Below, piece by piece: positions 15,762 through 20,248 of a stretch of 20,248 bases of DNA. The stretch is from Pleurobrachia bachei. Lineage: Eukaryota; Ctenophora; Tentaculata; Cydippida; Pleurobrachiidae. The DNA lies in NCBI GenBank assembly GCA_000695325.1, contig AVPN01000026.1, positions 5,538 to 25,785 of the forward strand, in the 5' to 3' direction. Each line of letters opens with the position of its first letter. Position 1 is the stretch's first letter. Below the pieces are notes generated by a model. It saw nothing but the letters and a program-made list of their open reading frames with translations, searched no databases and had not been told where the DNA came from. The translations under genes and the position numbers were made by a program.

Positions 15762-15823
15762 AAAAATTGAAAGTGTATTATATTTGTGAACCGTGTGTAT
15801 TCTCATTCCTATCATACATATTT
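15762..15823. other. GPCR 3' flank before the tandem unit
   Basis: 62 bp after the stop codon, AT-rich, with no AATAAA. The native 3' UTR probably continues into the duplicated unit. Confidence 0.4.
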
Positions 15824-16335
15824 CGAATTGTCTTTCCCCAGATCTGTTTTCTTAGTATAGTTTTTACCGGTCCAAAAGTACTGATCTATCTCATAAATGC
15901 AACCTACTTGCTGCATATAATGAGATGTATCATAGCTAATTTGTTTGAAAAAGAAGTACGACCATGTTGGTATTCTTTTAGTGTCTAGATGGTAAAAAAA
16001 TCTTACTATTACTAACGTTCTGTTTGTGGCCTGTTGCATTAGAGATGTTACATTGTCGTCCCTGGTCGAAATCCCTTTTCTTTTAGAAAAATCTTGAATA
16101 GCAAAGACCAGTACAGCTAGTATCAACTGTAATGATGATACTAGTCATGGTACAGGATCTTGTATACAATCTAATGAAATAGGTAGACTACTACTATGAT
16201 CATGGTGTAAATACAATATCAGATACAAAAATCCACAAGATATCTCATCGAAGCACGATCATACTGATTTGATGACTTTATACACTGGAATAACATCATA
16301 GAGGCCGATTTTTTTTCATCAAGCCATAGAACCTT

Positions 16336-16400
16336 GGTAACGCAATTACCCCTATACTTTGCGGCCATGCCCTCTACATTCGATAGGTAATTTCGTTACC
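16336..16400. promoter_or_regulatory. Pair of GGTAA-TTACC inverted motifs (RFX half-site-like)
   Basis: GGTAACGCAATTACC (16336-16350) and GGTAATTTCGTTACC (16386-16400) each hold two opposed GGTAA half-sites with a 5-base centre. GGTAAC/GTTACC is the RFX X-box half-site. They recur in copy 2 at about 18716-18780. Confidence 0.45.
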
Positions 16401-16513
16401 AACATGGAACCGAGTTTAGCAAAACATTTAGCTGTCTCTACATGGAAGAAGGGTGTTTGTTGACATAACCTCCAGCTAAGATGTGAGGCTGCTTTGTAAG
16501 CTTGCGTGATCGT

Positions 16514-16527
16514 GCTGCCATGGTAAC
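16514..16527. promoter_or_regulatory. RFX X-box-like site
   Basis: GCTGCCATGGTAAC fits the X-box consensus RYYNYY-WW-RRNRAC at every position. It lies 114-190 bp from the two GGTAA-TTACC pairs. RFX factors drive ciliary genes in animals; which gene this one would serve is not visible. Confidence 0.5.
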
Positions 16528-17385
16528 CAACGGAGTGTGTGTGGAAAAAAGAGAGAGTGGGCTCATTATTATAGGCCACGTACACACACATAAAGGCTGA
16601 AAGCTTGCCGATCTGCTAACCCTCTCCTCTTGTTTTGTTCAGATTTTGTCAGATGGAGCTGTATAATAGTACAGACTTCTAATGTCTACTCACTTTTAGC
16701 TGTTGACTGTTTAAGTGTTTAACATGTCCGTACCATTACCGTATCCGCTTGGTACGCAATTTCCGCTTGCGGGCACGCTAAACCTTGAGTTGTTCATACT
16801 TTCGTTTTAAGAAGACAATGTCAAGCTAAAACGTGCCTTACTATCACAATACCCTAGTCAGTAGTGAGTAGAGTGGCAATTACCATCCGTCATTATACTA
16901 CCGTACACTTCAAGCACCGCTGAGACACGGGAGAGATAATAGATCCGCAAATGTGTGTTATAATGAAACGTAGGGAGAGCAGTGTAGCTGTGGTTATAAT
17001 GGACGTCCAGTTAGACTTAGAGATGGAGGGAGAGATAAAGAGAGGGAGAAAGAGCTTCTATCTACACATGGTACATTTTCCTCAGTTCTCTGCTTCAATT
17101 GGAAGCTAAAGACATTGTAGGTATACGTACACAGTCCACACACACACTATCCAACTATTCCAACTAGCTCTCTGGATGCATCACAAGAGGCGGCTTATTC
17201 ATATTCATATATATTGTTTAGTTTGTACCGCTGCCTATTCTTTCGACGTCAGTAAACGTTGACACAGCTCTTGATTTATAGATCATATTATATCTTGTGA
17301 GTGAGTTAGATTCCCCACGTACGTCCTACACATTATATTCGAACTGAGGAAGGGACAACGGTCCCTCAGCTCTCTCACAGACATC

Positions 17386-17449
17386 TCTCTCTCTCTCTCT
17401 CTCTCCCTCTCTATCTATCTAACTCTCTCTCACTCTCTCTCCCTCTCAG
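17386..17449. repeat. (TC)n-rich microsatellite
   Basis: Tctctctc runs are interrupted by ccc and tatcta. It recurs in copy 2 at about 19769-19834. Confidence 0.85.
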
Positions 17450-18196
17450 ATATCCCTTTTTCTCTCTGCTTGTTACCGAAACAATACAAAAGTAGTCTGC
17501 TTCACAGATGGGGTCCTTGTTAAAATATCTGCTTACACAGAACGCCTACGCCCTACGTAACGCCTACGTAACGATTTCCTTCAGTTTTATGTTTACTGTT
17601 TAGGATCTTTTGTCTAACCTACTGACATATCACTGCGCTGGCAAGCGCAAAGGTGACCACCACCTCCCCCAGCCGCGCGTGCTAGAAAGCAGTAATATGT
17701 TTTTGTAGTTTTTAGCCAAAAATAGCATTTTGCGACGCCGATTGCAAGGCCCACAGTGCACCAATCGGTCTGAAATTTGGTATACAGTGTCTCATAGTCT
17801 AGATCTACTGTAGTTCAAAAGGGCAAGTCTCTATCTCTTTTAGTTTTAGAGATACAGCATCGTGCCAAAAGCAATAAATGTCCCGGGTCTATCTATCTAT
17901 GTATCTATCTATGGGTAGACGCTGTTTTTACCAAATTTATAATCATTTTTGACGCAAAACGGCATAAGATAGACACTTCTCGTTTGTTGCATTCGAAAGA
18001 TAATCGTTTAAATTGTGTAGTCGAAGGGGTTTTATTTTCTAGGTATAACTAGAACGTCCTAAAAAACTGTCATAAAGTTAAGACATTTTTCAAATAAACC
18101 CAATTTCTTTAAGCTCAATTTACACCCTGAAGACGGCTTCTGATTGAAAAATGGAGACCACACTTATGAAAGATAATCGTCTAAACTTTCAGAAAC

Positions 18197-20248
18197 CGAA
18201 TTGTCTTTCCCCAGATCTGTTTTCTTAGTATAGTTTTTACCGGTCCAAAAGTACTGATCTATCTCATAAATGCAACCTACTTGCTGCATATAATGAGATG
18301 TATCATAGCTAATTTGTTTGAAAAAGAAGTACGACCATGTTGGTATTCTTTTAGTGTCTAGATGGTAAAAAAATCTTACTATTACTAACGTTCTGTTTGT
18401 GGCCTGTTGCATTAGAGATGTTACATTGTCGTCCCTGGTCGAAATCCCTTTTCTTTTAGAAAAATCTTGAATAGCAAAGACCAGTACAGCTAGTATCAAC
18501 TGTAATGATGATACTAGTCATGGTACAGGATCTTGTATACAATCTAATGAAATAGGTAGACTACTACTATGATCATGGTGTAAATACAATATCAGATACA
18601 AAAATCCACAAGATATCTCATCGAAGCACGATCATACTGATTTGATGACTTTATACACTGGAATAACATCATAGAGGCCGATTTTTTTATTTTTTTCATC
18701 AAGCCATAGAACCTTGGTAACGCAATTACCCCTATACTTTGCGGCCATGCCCTCTACATTCGATAGGTAATTTCGTTACCAACATGGAACCGAGTTTAGC
18801 AAAACATTTAGCTGTCTCTACATGGAAGAAGGGTGTTTGTTGACATAACCTCCAGCTAAGATGTGAGGCTGCTTTGTAAGCTTGCGTGATCGTGCTGCCA
18901 TGGTAACCAACGGAGTGTGTGTGGAAAAAAGAGAGAGTGGGCTCATTATTATAGGCCACGTACACACACATAAAGGCTGAAAGCTTGCCGATCTGCTAAC
19001 CCTCTCCTCTTGTTTTGTTCATATTTTGTCAGATGGAGCTGTATAATAGTACAGACTTCTAATGTCTACTCACTTTTAGCTGTTGACTGTTTAAGTGTTT
19101 AACATGTCCGTACCATTACCGTATCCGCTTGGTACGCAATTTCCGCTTGCGGGCACGCTAAACCTTGAGTTGTTCATACTTTCGTTTTAAGAAGACAATG
19201 TCAAGCTAAAACGTGCCTTACTATCACAATACCCTAGTCAGTAGTGAGTAGAGTGGCAATTACCATCCGTCATTATACTACCGTACACTTCAAGCACCGC
19301 TGAGACACGGGAGAGATAATAGATCCGCAAATGTGTGTTATAATGAAACGTAGGGAGAGCAGTGTAGCTGTGGTTATAATGGACGTCCAGTTAGACTTAG
19401 AGATGGAGGGAGAGATAAAGAGAGGGAGAAAGAGCTTCTATCTACACATGGTACATTTTCCTCAGTTCTCTGCTTCAATTGGAAGCTAAAGACATTGTAG
19501 GTATACGTACACAGTCCACACACACACTATCCAACTATTCCAACTAGCTCTCTGGATGCATCACAATAGGCGGCTTATTCATATTCATATATATAATATT
19601 GTTTAGTTTGTACCGCTGCCTATTCTTTCGACGTCAGTAAACGTTGACACAGCTCTTGATTTATAGATCATATTATATCTTGTGAGTGAGTTAGATTCCC
19701 CACGTACGTCCTACACATTATATTCGAACTGAGGAAGGGACAACGGTCCCTCAGCTCTCTCACAGACATCTCTCTCTCTCTCTCTCTCTCCCTCTCTATC
19801 TATCTAACTCTCTCTCACTCTCTCTCCCTCTCAGATATCCCTTTTTCTCTCTGCTTGTTACCGAAACAATACAAAAGTAGTCTGCTTCACAGATGGGGTC
19901 CTTGTTAAAATATCTGCTTACACAGAACGCCTACGCCCTACGTAACGCCTACGTAACGATTTCCTTCAGTTTTATGTTTACTGTTTAGGATCTTTTGTCT
20001 AACCTACTGACATATCACTGCGCTGGCAAGCGCAAAGGTGACCACCACCTCCCCCAGCCGCGCGTGCTAGAAAGCAGTAATATGTTTTTGTAGTTTTTAG
20101 CCAAAAATAGCATTTTGCGACGCCGATTGCAAGGCCCACAGTGCACCAATCGGTCTGAAATTTGGTATACAGTGTCTCATAGTCTAGATCTACTGTAGTT
20201 CAAAAGGGCAAGTCTCTATCTCTTTTAGTTTTAGAGATACAGCATCGT
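18197..20248. repeat. 2.37-kb tandem duplication, copy 2 (runs off window)
   Basis: It matches copy 1 to the last base of the window. Differences seen are a 7-bp insertion in the T run near 18690, ag/at near 19020, gagg/tagg near 19565 and a 5-bp insertion (ataat type) near 19595. That is about two substitutions and two small indels over 2.05 kb. Confidence 0.9.
18894..18907. promoter_or_regulatory. RFX X-box-like site, second copy
   Basis: This is the same 14-base motif in the second tandem unit, unchanged. Confidence 0.5.

Larger units (their letters stand above)
15824..18196. repeat. Tandem duplication of about 2.37 kb in non-coding DNA, copy 1
   Basis: It begins cgaattgtctttccc, 62 bp after the GPCR stop, and ends at ttcagaaac directly before copy 2. 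It contains the RFX-like site cluster, a (CT)n tract, an atct tetranucleotide run (about 17889-17912) and no convincing exon. Minus-strand open frames at 15812-16126 and 16352-16591 recur in copy 2 and are not recognised. Confidence 0.9.

Noticed and set aside
15812-16126. Minus-strand open frame of about 104 codons (begins MILAVLVFAIQDF from a TTG)
   Set aside because: It has no ATG start, no recognised domain and an AT-rich composition, and it crosses the edge of the tandem unit. Its copy at 18164-18499 ends differently only because the flank differs. It could be an exon, but the evidence is too weak.
16352-16591. Minus-strand open frame of 79 codons beginning MCVYVAYNNEPT
   Set aside because: No family is recognised. 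It overlaps the RFX-like site cluster and repeats only because the whole unit repeats.
15824-20248. The 2.37-kb units as long terminal repeats
   Set aside because: They abut directly with no internal region and contain no gag/pol-like frames. A tandem duplication explains them better.

Overview
This is a stretch of eukaryotic, intron-rich DNA from an animal. Introns are mostly 80-400 bases with clear GT-AG borders, and pyrimidine (CT/TC) tracts are common. It holds the 3' half of a conserved ciliary gene, a seven-transmembrane receptor gene downstream on the same strand, and a long repetitive non-coding tail. A motile-cilium gene, a divergent class A-like receptor, compact genes and many small inverted-repeat elements would fit a sponge or another small-genome invertebrate. 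The phylum is a guess; the sequence does not settle it. I found no bacterial operons, rRNA or tRNA genes, CRISPR arrays or viral genes.

Positions 383-11161 (+): the C-terminal part of CFAP47 (cilia and flagella associated protein 47; CHDC2 / CXorf22-30-59 in human). I could chain 23 distinct exons with matching splice phases into one open frame of about 1378 residues ending at TAG 11159-11161. It has a calponin-homology domain (exons 1041-1230 and 1342-1538), then a long series of Ig-like (ASH/MSP-type) beta-sandwich segments, then the family's C-terminal region. The gene's 5' half lies left of the window. Five consecutive exons (7146-8269) are present twice because of a direct tandem duplication of about 1.29 kb. 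The introns carry a 309-bp direct repeat pair, a 172-bp TA-flanked MITE and several fold-back hairpins.

Positions 11162-12826: intergenic DNA with a 66-bp direct repeat pair, a short hairpin and a lone MITE end. It may also hide the 5' exon(s) of the next gene.

Positions 12827-15761 (+): eight phase-compatible exons encoding a receptor-like protein of at least 455 residues. It has a six-cysteine extracellular N-terminus, seven hydrophobic segments and class A landmarks (N in TM1, D in TM2, a cysteine 25 residues before the TM3 arginine, and NP in TM7). The DRY, TM6 proline and NPxxY motifs are altered. The intron at 13529-14048 contains a TIR-bounded element of about 370 bp.

Positions 15762-20248: no convincing gene. 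A unit of about 2.37 kb (15824-18196) is followed directly by a second, nearly identical copy (18197 to the window end). Each copy carries a cluster of GGTAAC/GTTACC half-sites, including a full match to the RFX X-box consensus, which suggests a ciliary-type promoter or enhancer. No downstream target gene is visible.

The two genes are neighbours on one strand. Nothing in the sequence shows that they act together. I found no clearly new multi-gene system. The most notable items are the in-gene exon duplication, the duplicated RFX-like regulatory block and the non-canonical receptor.
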